Shown here: positions 49,590 through 62,126 of the stretch, piece by piece
Layout: every line of letters starts with the position of its first letter
Numbering within the stretch: position 1 is the first letter of the stretch
Source of the DNA: Mycobacteroides chelonae CCUG 47445
GTDB lineage: Bacteria > Actinomycetota > Actinomycetes > Mycobacteriales > Mycobacteriaceae
NCBI RefSeq assembly: GCF_001632805.1
Contig: NZ_CP007220.1
Coordinates: 2,666,001-2,730,000 of the forward strand
DNA: 64,000 bases
Direction of reading: 5' to 3'
Translations under genes and position numbers: made by a program
Notes under the pieces: generated by a model
Databases searched by the model: none
Seen by the model: the letters and a program-made list of their open reading frames with translations, nothing else
What the model was told of the DNA's origin: nothing

Positions 49590-50162
49590 GTGCCGCGCGT
49601 TAGCGAGGATCACCTCGCGGCTCGTCGCCGCCAGATCCTTGATGGCGCGCGGCGCTGTTTTGCCGAGTACGGGTACGACGGCGCCACCGTGCGCCGCCTC
49701 GAACACACCATTGGCATGTCGCGGGGGGCGATATTCCACCATTTCCGCGACAAGGACACGCTGTTCTTCGCGCTGGCCCGCGAAGACGCCGAACGGATGG
49801 CGAATGTCGCCAGCCGCGAGGGTCTGGTCCAGGTGATGCGCGACATGCTGGCCGACCCCAATCAGTTCGATTGGTTGGCCACGCGTTTGGAGATCGCCCG
49901 CAAGCTGCGCAACGACCCCGAATTCCGGCGGGGCTGGAACCAGCGATCAGAAGAACTCAACACCGCCACACTGGCACGGCTGCAACGTCAGAAGAAGGCC
50001 GGCAGGTTGCGCGAGGACGTGCCCAGTGAGGTGATCCTGGGGTATCTGGATCTGGTGCTCGATGGCCTGGTGGCCCGTCTGGCCGCCGGAGAGTCCACCG
50101 AAAGCCTCAGCCGCGTCCTGGATCTCGTCGAGGACTCGGTGCGCCGTGCCGATCACTCCTGA
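49590..50162 (+). CDS. TetR-family regulator of the acn locus
   Basis: 190 residues, starting at GTG 49590. The N-terminal TetR HTH is clear: ARRRQILDGARRCFAEYGYD (~residues 10-29), then ATVRRLEHTIGMSRGAIFHHF (recognition helix plus wing, read in two parts). Residues 60-190 are the all-helical ligand domain. Position matches M. tuberculosis Rv1474c, reported to repress acn; the cotranscribed layout fits. Its 3' end overlaps the next gene by 17 bases. Confidence 0.93.
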   Translation: MPRVSEDHLAARRRQILDGARRCFAEYGYDGATVRRLEHTIGMSRGAIFHHFRDKDTLFFALAREDAERMANVASREGLVQVMRDMLADPNQFDWLATRLEIARKLRNDPEFRRGWNQRSEELNTATLARLQRQKKAGRLREDVPSEVILGYLDLVLDGLVARLAAGESTESLSRVLDLVEDSVRRADHS

Positions 50163-50676
50163 TACCAAGGACTGGACCTGGGTCCTGGATAACCGCTGCA
50201 CGGAATGCGGATTTGATCCCGCCACAACATCTTTCACCCAGATACCCGATATCGTGCGGGACAACCTGGCGGCGTGGCAGCCGGTGTTGTCCCGGCCAGA
50301 GGTGCGCCAACGTCCCGATGAGCAGACCTGGTCGCCGCTGGAGTACGGCGCCCACGTCCGGGATGTGTTCCGCATCTTCCTGACCCGGTTGCAGCTGATG
50401 CTCGCCGAGGAGGATCCGTTCTTCGAGAACTGGGACCAGGACAAGACCGCCATCGAAGACAGGTACGCCGCACAGGACCCTCAGACAGTGGCGCGGGAGC
50501 TCTCCACCGCGGGCGAGGCAATCGCCACCGCCTTCGCCGGGGTGCCCGCAAGCTCGCTAAACCGTCGCGGAAGGCGAAGCAACGGTTCAGTTTTCACCGT
50601 CGAGACACTGGGTCTGTATTTCGTGCACGACCCGGTGCATCACCTGCACGATGTTTCCCGCCTGCCGGCGGACTAG
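50146..50676 (+). CDS. DinB-like (DinB_2) putative metal-dependent protein
   Basis: 176 residues. GTG 50146 is chosen, 17 bases inside the TetR gene; the frame open to 50062 is rejected. The four-helix DinB fold is suggested by the three histidine positions: LEYGAHVRDVFRIF (first His, ~residue 66) and YFVHDPVHHLHDV (His pair three to four apart, near the C terminus). The N-terminal WVLDNRCTECGFDPATT contains CxxC. DinB-fold proteins include mycothiol- and bacillithiol-dependent transferases; which activity applies here is unknown. It converges with an AMIN-like gene and overlaps it by 4 bases. Confidence 0.82.
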   Translation: MPITPDTKDWTWVLDNRCTECGFDPATTSFTQIPDIVRDNLAAWQPVLSRPEVRQRPDEQTWSPLEYGAHVRDVFRIFLTRLQLMLAEEDPFFENWDQDKTAIEDRYAAQDPQTVARELSTAGEAIATAFAGVPASSLNRRGRRSNGSVFTVETLGLYFVHDPVHHLHDVSRLPAD

Positions 50677-51215
50677 TGCGGGAAGTCGATGACAGCCCGC
50701 GCGGGTGTGTCGGCGATGTACACCACCGGACATTTCGAAGCCTGCGCAGCGACCTTCCAGGCCATCACGCCGTTCTTGTCTTTGAAGATGTCCGGGTCCT
50801 GCAGCAGTCGAGCCGATCGGACCACCGGAGCGCCCGCGGGCGCCCCGAGGTCATTCGGCTGCGGAAAGGACTTCACCTGCTGGTTCTCGGGGCGGTCCCA
50901 CGTTCCCAGCACGGTGTCGTGTGCCGCGGCGCCCCGAAATGCCACCGCGTATCCGCCGCTCACCGGGGTTACCGAGAACGGTGGTGCCTGCCAGTAGGTG
51001 ACGGGCCCGGTCGGCGGCGCCAGCTTGTCGGGACCGAAGCTGAACGTCACCCTGTCGAGGTCGTCGAGGGTTTCGATGCGCACATCGTGCAGGACGTTGG
51101 CGTAGTTCTCGGCGCCACCATCGGTCAACGTCGGGCACTCCGGCGCGGCTGTCGCCTGCGGGACACCCACGAGCGAGCCGACTACTAGTACAGGCGGTAC
51201 CAGGTATCGATACAT
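50673..51215 (-). CDS. Exported AMIN-like domain protein (first of two paralogues)
   Basis: 180 residues from ATG 51215. A signal peptide (MYRYLVPPVLVVGSLVGVPQ, cleavage probably after ATAA) leads to a secreted domain with the marks LHDVRIETLDDLDRVTFSFG, then KCPVVYIADTPARAVIDFPH at the end. The pattern V-R-x-x-x-x-x-x-D-R-(V/I)-T-F-x-F-G with a terminal DFPH/DLPH is shared with the gene 107 bases upstream, so they are paralogues of an AMIN-like beta fold often found in envelope proteins. Two Cys suggest a disulfide. Function unknown. Confidence 0.8.
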   Translation of the reverse strand: MYRYLVPPVLVVGSLVGVPQATAAPECPTLTDGGAENYANVLHDVRIETLDDLDRVTFSFGPDKLAPPTGPVTYWQAPPFSVTPVSGGYAVAFRGAAAHDTVLGTWDRPENQQVKSFPQPNDLGAPAGAPVVRSARLLQDPDIFKDKNGVMAWKVAAQASKCPVVYIADTPARAVIDFPH

Positions 51216-51321
51216 GGTTAGCGAATGTACGGCCTCAGGCACCGAACCGCTGGCGTTCGAGCGGGGATTGTCCTGGGTTGCTAACGGTGAGGCAGGCGGT
51301 AGTGCCCGGTCACAAACTCCG

Positions 51322-51954
51322 CTAGTGCGGCAGATCGACCACGAGACGGGGCGGGTTGGTCAGCGTGCTCACCTGAGGGCAGCGCTGTTTGTTCAGGCCC
51401 AACGCCCACCGCACCTTTCCCTCGAAGTCCTCGCCTTGTTCGGCCTCTGCCAGGATCGGGAAGTCCTTCGGCTTGATCTCGCTCGGCCCCGGATAAGACC
51501 GGATGGGCTTATCGGTCTCATGCGCGGACGCGCCATCGAAGAGCACACCGAGCAGGGCGGATCCGGCGACGATGACGTTGTCTCCCTTGGGGCCCGCGGA
51601 CACGCTGGTGGGGCTGTCCACCGTGTACTTGGGAACCACCAGCTCATCCAGCGCCACCTTGCTCTTGGCGTCCGGCCCGAATTCGAAGGTGACCCTGTCG
51701 TAGTCGTCCTGCTTACCCACCCGCACATCCCGCAGCTTCGTGGCCACGTTCTTGCCGCCACCACCGCTGACCGTCTCGCACGCCGTGACGCGGAAGGTTT
51801 CCGGGGCAGGTGTCGACGTTTGCGGCAGCGCCGTCGTGGTGGCCACGGGCGACACCGCCTCGTCCACCTGACGCACCTGACCGGCGCAACCGGATGCCGT
51901 CAGTGCCGCCAGCGCCAGTACGCCGATTTTCCGGATACCGCCATGTCCTCGCAT
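51322..51954 (-). CDS. AMIN-like domain lipoprotein (second paralogue)
   Basis: 210 residues from ATG 51954. Lipobox LTASGC (Cys at ~residue 23) predicts a lipoprotein anchored to the outer face of the cytoplasmic membrane, followed by a Thr/Pro-rich linker (TTTALPQTSTPAPET). The domain, LRDVRVGKQDDYDRVTFEFG to PPRLVVDLPH, is the same fold as its neighbour. The two likely arose by duplication and were directed to different destinations, soluble and lipidated. Function unknown. Confidence 0.82.
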   Translation of the reverse strand: MRGHGGIRKIGVLALAALTASGCAGQVRQVDEAVSPVATTTALPQTSTPAPETFRVTACETVSGGGGKNVATKLRDVRVGKQDDYDRVTFEFGPDAKSKVALDELVVPKYTVDSPTSVSAGPKGDNVIVAGSALLGVLFDGASAHETDKPIRSYPGPSEIKPKDFPILAEAEQGEDFEGKVRWALGLNKQRCPQVSTLTNPPRLVVDLPH

Positions 51955-52018
51955 CCGATAACGGTAGCAACAATTGGTGCCCGAAAGCTCAACGGGCACA
52001 CTGCGTGTCGGACGTCAG

Positions 52019-52201
52019 TTAAACCTTGCGGCCGCGCCGATTCGGGCCGCCGCGCCCGCGCAGCGCCACTCCCGATTCCACGAGGGCACGATGCACGTAC
52101 CCATACGATCGGCCGGCATCCGCAGCAAGTGTGCGGATACTCGCACCCTGCTCGTATGCCGCCTTCAGCTCGACGCGTTCCTCGTCGCGCGTTTTGGCCA
52201 T
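52019..52201 (-). CDS. Small helix-turn-helix protein, Rv1473A-like
   Basis: 60 residues. An HTH (ERVELKAAYEQGASIRTLAA, then RSYGYVHRALVESGV) of the resolvase/Lsr2-like type, followed by a short basic Gly/Arg tail (LRGRGGPNRRGRKV) fit for DNA binding. Position beside the ABC-F gene matches Rv1473A. ATG 52201 is chosen, with GAGAGAGG 5 bases upstream; the frame open to 52273 is rejected. Probably a small nucleoid-binding or transcription protein; target unknown. Confidence 0.85.
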   Translation of the reverse strand: MAKTRDEERVELKAAYEQGASIRTLAADAGRSYGYVHRALVESGVALRGRGGPNRRGRKV

Positions 52202-52319
52202 CGCGACCTCTCTCCCGACTCCATGCCGCGGCCCCTGTGGGCTGCAGCTCGACCCGGTTGCACCATAGCGCAAATGTGATCACGCGTGTGTATGAGACGC
52301 CTAGGGCGAATGAGGATGG

Positions 52320-53948
<1,629 letters not shown>

Positions 53949-53985
53949 TACTTACTCCTTGAATGCTGTGTAGCGTCTCGCGCTG

Positions 53986-54795
53986 TCAGCGCTTGTCTCT
54001 AAATGCCGCTTTACGCTGCTCCTTGCGGGCGGCGGTGGCTTCTTCGAAGTTGTCGGTGAGCAGCCGGACGTACAGCTGGCCCAGGCCCTCTTGGTGCATG
54101 TGACTTTCCAGGCTAGCGGCGTCCAGCCCACTCCAAATGGTGCGCTTGGTCAATTCGATCCCTGGACAGGAGAACCCGGCGATGCGCTCTCCAATCGCGT
54201 AACACTCTTCCAGCAGGGATTCCGAGGCCACCTTGCGGGATACCAAACCGATGCGTTCGGCCTCGTCGGCGTCGACGTCTCGGCCGGTCAACATGATGTC
54301 CGAAGCGCGGGAGGTGCCGATGGCACGCGGCAGCAGATAACTCAGGCCCAGCTCGCTGGCGGTCAGTCCGTTGTTGATACCGGCAGCCCGGAAGTACGCG
54401 GCCTCCGATGCAACCCGGACATCGCAGGCCAGCGCCAGACATAGGCCACCGCCGATCGCGGCGCCGTTGATGGCCGCGATCACCGGCTGATGCATCCGGC
54501 GGAGTGTGAGGATGACCTCGTCAAGGAGCTCCATGGAGCGCAGCGCGATCGTCGGCTGGGTCAATCCCCCGATATGCGGGATGGGCCCGGCAGATTTCTG
54601 GTCGGCACCCGAACAAAACCCCTTGCCGGCCCCCGTAATGATGACGGCCCGCACATCGTTGTCGTGACTGATGTCGACGAGCGTCTGCTTGAAGGGCAGC
54701 ATCACATCGAACGCCATGGCGTTCATCCGCTCCGGCCGGTTCAAAGTAACCAAGGCAATACCCGGACGCGGACGGTCGACCAGCACGAAACTCAT
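53986..54795 (-). CDS. echA12: Enoyl-CoA hydratase/isomerase family protein EchA12
   Basis: 269 residues, crotonase fold. Oxyanion-hole segments GAGKGFCSGADQKS (~residues 56-69) and NGAAIGGGLCLALACDVRV (~110-128). Of the two catalytic Glu of classic hydratases, the second is replaced by EAAYFRAAGINN..., so the exact reaction is uncertain. Matches M. tuberculosis EchA12 (Rv1472) in context, next to a thioredoxin and an ABC-F gene. Start ATG 54795. Confidence 0.9.
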   Translation of the reverse strand: MSFVLVDRPRPGIALVTLNRPERMNAMAFDVMLPFKQTLVDISHDNDVRAVIITGAGKGFCSGADQKSAGPIPHIGGLTQPTIALRSMELLDEVILTLRRMHQPVIAAINGAAIGGGLCLALACDVRVASEAAYFRAAGINNGLTASELGLSYLLPRAIGTSRASDIMLTGRDVDADEAERIGLVSRKVASESLLEECYAIGERIAGFSCPGIELTKRTIWSGLDAASLESHMHQEGLGQLYVRLLTDNFEEATAARKEQRKAAFRDKR

Positions 54796-54837
54796 GCGTC
54801 CATATAACCGACAGCGGCGGGTTGCACCAAATCGTTT

Positions 54838-54855
54838 CCGCGCGGTACCGCGCGG
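54838..54855. terminator. 18-bp GC palindrome between trx and echA12
   Basis: CCGCGCGGTACCGCGCGG is self-complementary over its full length and ends 6 bases beyond the stop of the thioredoxin gene. It could fold in RNA as a short hairpin and act as a weak terminator; without a U-tract this is tentative. Confidence 0.3.
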
Positions 54856-54861
54856 GCCGCG

Positions 54862-55215
54862 CTACGCCTCTTGTTCGCGCAATGCCGCCTCGACGTCCAG
54901 ATCACGAACCTTCTGCACCAGGTCCGCCAACGACGCCGGGGGCAACGCACCGGCCTGGTTGAACACCAGCTGACCCTGCTTGAACACCATCAGCGTGGGA
55001 ATCGAGCGGATGTTCGCGGCCGACGCCAACGCCTGCTCGGCCTCGGTATCCACCTTCGCGTGGACGACATCGGGGTTCTCTTCCGAAGATGCCTCGAAAA
55101 CCGGCCCGAACTGGCGGCACGGTCCGCACCACGACGCCCAGAAATCAACCAACACGATGTCGTTGTCGTGGATCAGGTCGTTGAATGCGTCAGCGGTGAT
55201 GTCACGTGTTGCCAT
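54862..55215 (-). CDS. trx: Thioredoxin
   Basis: 117 residues with the classical active site FWASWCGPCRQFGP (Cys pair ~residues 30 and 33), cis-Pro in IRSIPTLMVFK, and a full thioredoxin fold. Equivalent by context to M. tuberculosis trxB1 (Rv1471), although the neighbouring trxA and ctpD of that genome are missing here. A soluble cytoplasmic disulfide reductase. ATG 55215. Confidence 0.94.
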   Translation of the reverse strand: MATRDITADAFNDLIHDNDIVLVDFWASWCGPCRQFGPVFEASSEENPDVVHAKVDTEAEQALASAANIRSIPTLMVFKQGQLVFNQAGALPPASLADLVQKVRDLDVEAALREQEA

Positions 55216-55269
55216 GTTGTCCTCAACGTTGCCGGGGTGCGCGGTGTTCCTTCGGGTTCCTCGCCGCCC

Positions 55270-56397
55270 CTAGTACAGCGCGGCCAGAGCCTTGCCGATG
55301 TTGAATCCGAGGAACTCATCCTGGCGCCCGGTGCGCAGCTTGTTCACCCATGCGGGGTCCGACAGCAGCGCCCGACCGACGGCGATGACGTCGAACTCGT
55401 GATTGGCGAACTGCCGAAGCACGGCCTCGACGGGTGCGGGCTCGATATCTCGGACCTCGGTGGGTTTGAATTCCGTCTGCAACCCCACCGAGCCCACAGC
55501 GATGGCCGGCAGGCCCGTGACGCGTTTGGTCCATCCGGCCAGGCTCAGTTCGCCATCCGATCCGGCAAGATCCGCGAAGGCAGGCACGTAATGCCGGCGC
55601 GTGGACGGATGAAAAACATCGACACCCGCCTCCACCAGCGGTGCCAGTAGGCGCTCCAATTCTGCCGGGCTGTCCGCCAACGTGGCCGTGTAATCAGCCT
55701 GCTTCCACTGCGAAAATCGGTACAGGATAGGAAAGTCCGGCCCGACGGCGGCGCGCACCGCGCGAACGACTTCGGCCGGAAACCGCAGCCGGTCACCCAC
55801 GGTGCCGCCATACCCGTCCGCCCGAACGTTGGTGCGCTCCCACAGGAACTGGTCCAGCAGGTAGCCATGCGCACCGTGCAGTTCCACGGCGTCGAATCCG
55901 GCCGACTTGGCATTGCGCGCTGCCGACGCGTACTGCTCCGCGAGCGGAGCAAGCTCACCGGTCAACAGCGCTCGGCCCAGCGGGGAAGCATCTCCGGCCA
56001 GACCCGACGGGCTCACCGACTCCACCTGGGGATTGAACTCCGGATCGGCGCCGCGCTCGACACCCTGGTGCCACAGTTGAGCCGCGATCGCCGATCCCTC
56101 GTCGTGCACGGCGTCGGTGACGGCCGACCATCCCGCCAGTGCCTCGTCGCCGATTAGGCGTGGAACGCTGGCCTGACCGCCCGCGGCGTCATCGGGAATG
56201 AAGACGCCCTCGGTGATGATCAACCCAACACCTCCCGCGGCACGGCGGCGGTAGTACGCCGCCACGTTCTCGCCAGGGACTCCGCCGGGCGAAGCCGATC
56301 GTGTCATCGGCGCCATCGCGAACCGATTCGGTGCGGTCAACGATTTCACGGTGAACGGTTCGAAAAGGGGCGCTACGTCTGGTCTCACGTCGGTCAC
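55270..56397 (-). CDS. NADH:flavin oxidoreductase / old yellow enzyme
   Basis: 375 residues, single FMN-binding TIM barrel. NRFAMAPMTRSAS at the N terminus, HGAHGYLLDQF (His pair for substrate anion), RADGYGGTVGDR, and VGRALLSDP at the FMN phosphate site. It reduces activated C=C bonds with NAD(P)H. There is no iron-sulfur domain, so it is the short OYE type rather than a dienoyl-CoA reductase. Start ATG 56397. Divergent from a lipoprotein gene. Confidence 0.92.
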   Translation of the reverse strand: MTDVRPDVAPLFEPFTVKSLTAPNRFAMAPMTRSASPGGVPGENVAAYYRRRAAGGVGLIITEGVFIPDDAAGGQASVPRLIGDEALAGWSAVTDAVHDEGSAIAAQLWHQGVERGADPEFNPQVESVSPSGLAGDASPLGRALLTGELAPLAEQYASAARNAKSAGFDAVELHGAHGYLLDQFLWERTNVRADGYGGTVGDRLRFPAEVVRAVRAAVGPDFPILYRFSQWKQADYTATLADSPAELERLLAPLVEAGVDVFHPSTRRHYVPAFADLAGSDGELSLAGWTKRVTGLPAIAVGSVGLQTEFKPTEVRDIEPAPVEAVLRQFANHEFDVIAVGRALLSDPAWVNKLRTGRQDEFLGFNIGKALAALY

Positions 56398-56449
56398 GAG
56401 GTGTCAAACTACGCCGACGCCTGATCCATTCCGGATAACGTGGTCAACC

Positions 56450-57211
56450 ATGTCACCAAATCTCCGGCCACGGCCTACGTTGCTCGTGATCGCCGGAGTC
56501 GTCGTGTTCGCCAGCGCAGCGTGTGGTGGCTCCGCGGATCAGCCGGCCCAGCCGTCAGCGGGCCCTGCCTCGACCACCGTCATACGGCACGCGGGTGGGC
56601 ACGACAGGGCGGGCGGATTGATCTCCTCGGTGTCGGGGCACACGGTCCAGGTGACCAACCCCGTGGGCAGCATTGATATCGACTTCAACACCATGACCAA
56701 GCTCACCGAGGTGCAACCCGCGGACCTGTCCGATGTGATCGTGGGCAGCTGCGTCAGCGTGCAGGCGACAGCCGGTGCAGATGAGTCGGACCAGGCCACG
56801 GCGCAACGGGTGCTGATCAGCGCGGCCGAGGACAACAAATGCGCAGTGGAGACGCCCCCCGGCGGCGCACCACCCCCCGGCATACCGCCGGGACCACCAC
56901 CGGGCGGCGGACCCGAGGGCGCACCTCCCCCGTTCGGCGGCCCCAGCGTCCAGGGTGCGGTGGCGTCGGTCAATGGCAGCACCATCGTGGTGGCGAACAC
57001 TGACCCCAGTGGGGCATCGGAGATTCAGACCAACGTCACGGTGACCGCCGATACCCGTTACGACCAACGGCAACCCACCGAGGCCACGGCGATCATCGCC
57101 GGCAAATGCGCTGATGCACACGGCACCAAGAATGCCGAAGGGGTGCTGCAGGCCACCAAGATCGACCTGGGCCCAGCAGCCGATGGGCGATGTGGGCCTC
57201 CTCCGCGGTAG
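56450..57211 (+). CDS. DUF5666-like lipoprotein (first of tandem pair)
   Basis: 253 residues from ATG 56450; the frame open to 56351 would overlap the OYE gene and is rejected. Lipobox ASAAC (Cys ~25), then two copies of a small beta domain: GGLISSVSGHTVQVTNP... CVSVQATAG and GAVASVNGSTIVVANTDPSG... CADAHGT, each with the S-V-x-G-x-T-(I/V)-x-V core of DUF5666, joined by a Pro/Gly-rich linker (GAPPPGIPPGPPPGGG). One Cys pair per repeat. Cell-surface protein of unknown role. Confidence 0.8.
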   Translation: MSPNLRPRPTLLVIAGVVVFASAACGGSADQPAQPSAGPASTTVIRHAGGHDRAGGLISSVSGHTVQVTNPVGSIDIDFNTMTKLTEVQPADLSDVIVGSCVSVQATAGADESDQATAQRVLISAAEDNKCAVETPPGGAPPPGIPPGPPPGGGPEGAPPPFGGPSVQGAVASVNGSTIVVANTDPSGASEIQTNVTVTADTRYDQRQPTEATAIIAGKCADAHGTKNAEGVLQATKIDLGPAADGRCGPPPR

Positions 57212-57321
57212 ATCCGAGCTGGCATCCGCGATACACAGCCACTTCTCACTCACACCGGAGCGCAACTTCAGCCCGCGCTAGCACGCTGAGGTGTCCCATT
57301 CATCGACCATGGAGAACACCG

Positions 57322-58089
57322 ATGTACCCACACCAGACAGCCGCCCCACCACGGTTCGCCCGCGGCGCACTGTTCGCACTCGCCGGACTCACCGCGCTGT
57401 CGGTGGCCGCCTGCGGCACACCTACACACACCACCGGCGCATCCACGAATTCATCGGCACCGGCTACGTCCTCGGCCGCACCCCACGGTGAACACAATGG
57501 GAAGGACCACGTAGCCGGACTCATTGCCTCGGTCTCGGGCAGCACCATCCAGGTGACCAAGAAGGACGGGACCGCGACCGTCGGATTCGGTCAATCCACC
57601 AAGATTTCCGAGATTACTTCGGCGCAATTGACGGACGTCACCACGGGAAGCTGTATCGCCGCTATGGCGCAGCAGGACTCCACCCCGCCAACCGCCCGCC
57701 GGGTGATGATCTGGCCGGCAGAGGACGGCAACTGCACACCAGCACACAAGAAGGATTCACCAGAGTCTTCCCCGGCCCCGACATCGGACAAACGCGCCGA
57801 GCATCAGGCTATTCGCGGGACAGTCTCCGCCGTCGATGGCAACACGATCACCGTCTCCGCCACCGACCCGAACGGCGGTGCTGCCACCCCGGCGACGGTG
57901 ACCGTCAACAATGACACCGCCTACGCCAAGCGTGCTCCGGCGCCCCAGAGCGCGATCGCGGCAGGCAAGTGCATCGCCGCGCACGGCGCCGATGACGCAT
58001 CGGGCAATCTTCAGGCCACGACGATCACCCTTCGTGCCGCACAGGACGGCTCATGCGTGGGCGGCCAGGAGGGCCGCCATCAGCACTAG
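57322..58089 (+). CDS. DUF5666-like lipoprotein (second of tandem pair)
   Basis: 255 residues from ATG 57322, with GGAG 7 bases upstream. Lipobox SVAAC (Cys ~32), a Ser/Ala/Thr linker, and two repeats like its neighbour's: AGLIASVSGSTIQVTKKDGT... CIAAMAQQ and GTVSAVDGNTITVSATDPNG... CIAAHGADD. It ends in a His-rich GGQEGRHQH, which might bind metal. The shared architecture shows tandem duplication. Convergent with the suf operon, with a 4-base overlap. Confidence 0.82.
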   Translation: MYPHQTAAPPRFARGALFALAGLTALSVAACGTPTHTTGASTNSSAPATSSAAPHGEHNGKDHVAGLIASVSGSTIQVTKKDGTATVGFGQSTKISEITSAQLTDVTTGSCIAAMAQQDSTPPTARRVMIWPAEDGNCTPAHKKDSPESSPAPTSDKRAEHQAIRGTVSAVDGNTITVSATDPNGGAATPATVTVNNDTAYAKRAPAPQSAIAAGKCIAAHGADDASGNLQATTITLRAAQDGSCVGGQEGRHQH

Positions 58090-58426
58090 ACGGTGAAGCC
58101 GAGGGCCCGGAGCTGCTCCCGACCATCGTCGGTGATCTTGTCCGGGCCCCACGGCGGCACCCAGACCCAGTTGATCTTGATCTCGTTGACCAGTCCGGCG
58201 CCCACGAGCGCGTTACGCGACTGGTCCTCGATGACATCGGTGAGCGGGCATGCCGCCGAGGTAAGCGTCATGTCGATCAAGGCCACTTTGCCGCTCTCGC
58301 CCTCTTCGACGTTGAGTCCGTACACGAGTCCCAGATCTACGACGTTGATCCCCAGCTCGGGGTCAACAACATCGCGCATTGCCTCTTCGAGATCTTCGAG
58401 AAGCTTCACTTCCGCTGACACTTCGG

Positions 58427-58430
<4 letters not shown>
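58086..58430 (-). CDS. sufT: SufT/MIP18-family Fe-S assembly factor
   Basis: 114 residues. DUF59 core: RDVVDPELGINVVDLGLVYG (~residues 17-36) and the conserved Cys in TSAACPLTDVIEDQ, plus VWVPPWGPDKI. Homologues aid maturation of Fe-S proteins downstream of the SUF scaffold; M. tuberculosis Rv1466. Start overlaps the sufU stop by 4 bases. Last gene of the suf operon. Confidence 0.93.
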
Positions 58431-60941
<2,511 letters not shown>

Positions 60942-60956
60942 TGAGTTGCTTTCTAT

Positions 60957-62123
60957 CTACGAGTTGGTCTGGGCGAGTTCGTTTTCGACGGCCGCGGTGA
61001 GGCGGTCGCGCACTGACTCGATCCCGATCCGGCCAATAATGTCCTGGAAGAAGCCGCGCACCACCAGTCGGCGCGCATCCTCCTCGGCGATACCCCGCGA
61101 GCGCAGGTAGAACAGCTGCTCATCATCGAATCGCCCGGTGGCACTGGCGTGCCCGGCCCCGGCGATCTCACCGGTCTCGATTTCGAGGTTGGGCACGGAG
61201 TCGGCCCGAGCGCCGTCGGTGAGGATCAGGTTGCGGTTCAGTTCGAAGGTGTCGGTTCCGGTGGCCTCGGCGCGGATGAGCACGTCACCGATCCAGACCG
61301 TGTGCGCGTCGGGCTTATCGGACGCCGGATTACCCTGCAGCGCACCCTTGTACGTGACATGGGAACGGCAGTTGGGCTGAGCGTGATCGACCAGTAGCCG
61401 ATGCTCGAAGAACTGGCCGTCGTCGGCGTAGTAGAGACCGAGCAACTCGGCGTCACCTCCCGGCGCCCCAAACCGGACGGTGCCGGTGAGACGGACCAGA
61501 TCGCCACCCAGGGTGACCGCGATGTGGCGCAGTACCGCGTCCTTGCCGAGCTTGGCGTGATGTGCACAGACATGCACCGCATCATCGGCCCAGTCGGCGA
61601 TCGAGACGACGGTGAGCCGGGAAGCATCGTCGAGCACGAATTCGACGTTCTCGGCGTACGTTCCGCTGCCCCGGTAGTCGATGACCACCACCGATTCCGA
61701 AAGCTCGCCGGCGTGAATCTGGGTGTGTCCGTAAGCCACCTGCCCGGCACCGGGGCCGGTGACCGTGATCTCGATCGGGTCCGCGGCCACCGCCTGCTTG
61801 CCGACGGAAATGACGGTCGCCTTCCAGAATGACGAGTACGCCTGTGCGGCAACCCGATCCGACGGGACACCGCCCCGGCCGAGTCGCTCATCGGTGCGCT
61901 CCACGGTCTCGACCGTCACACCGTCAACAGCGGCGACGGCTACCGTGGGCTCAGCGGTCGCGGTGGCGCTGCCGTCGTGCAGACCACGCAACCGGCGCAA
62001 CGGAGTGAAACGCCAGAGCTCGTCGCGACCGCCGGGCACTTCGAATGCGCTGACGTCGTAGGAGCTGAACAGCTCACCCTTGTTGACAGCCGTACCTTCT
62101 ACGGCTTCAGTGAGATTCGACAT
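60957..62123 (-). CDS. sufD: SUF scaffold subunit SufD
   Basis: 388 residues. Right-handed beta-helix core with C-terminal helices ending RSRGIAEEDARRLVVRGFFQDIIGRI, characteristic of SufB/SufD. VVIDYRGSGTYAENVEFVLD and HRLLVDHAQPNCRSHVTYKG belong to the core; the His in VDHAQ is the conserved SufD residue used in cluster assembly. Start ATG 62123, 3 bases after the sufB stop. Confidence 0.95.
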   Translation of the reverse strand: MSNLTEAVEGTAVNKGELFSSYDVSAFEVPGGRDELWRFTPLRRLRGLHDGSATATAEPTVAVAAVDGVTVETVERTDERLGRGGVPSDRVAAQAYSSFWKATVISVGKQAVAADPIEITVTGPGAGQVAYGHTQIHAGELSESVVVIDYRGSGTYAENVEFVLDDASRLTVVSIADWADDAVHVCAHHAKLGKDAVLRHIAVTLGGDLVRLTGTVRFGAPGGDAELLGLYYADDGQFFEHRLLVDHAQPNCRSHVTYKGALQGNPASDKPDAHTVWIGDVLIRAEATGTDTFELNRNLILTDGARADSVPNLEIETGEIAGAGHASATGRFDDEQLFYLRSRGIAEEDARRLVVRGFFQDIIGRIGIESVRDRLTAAVENELAQTNS

Positions 62124-62126
62124 GCC

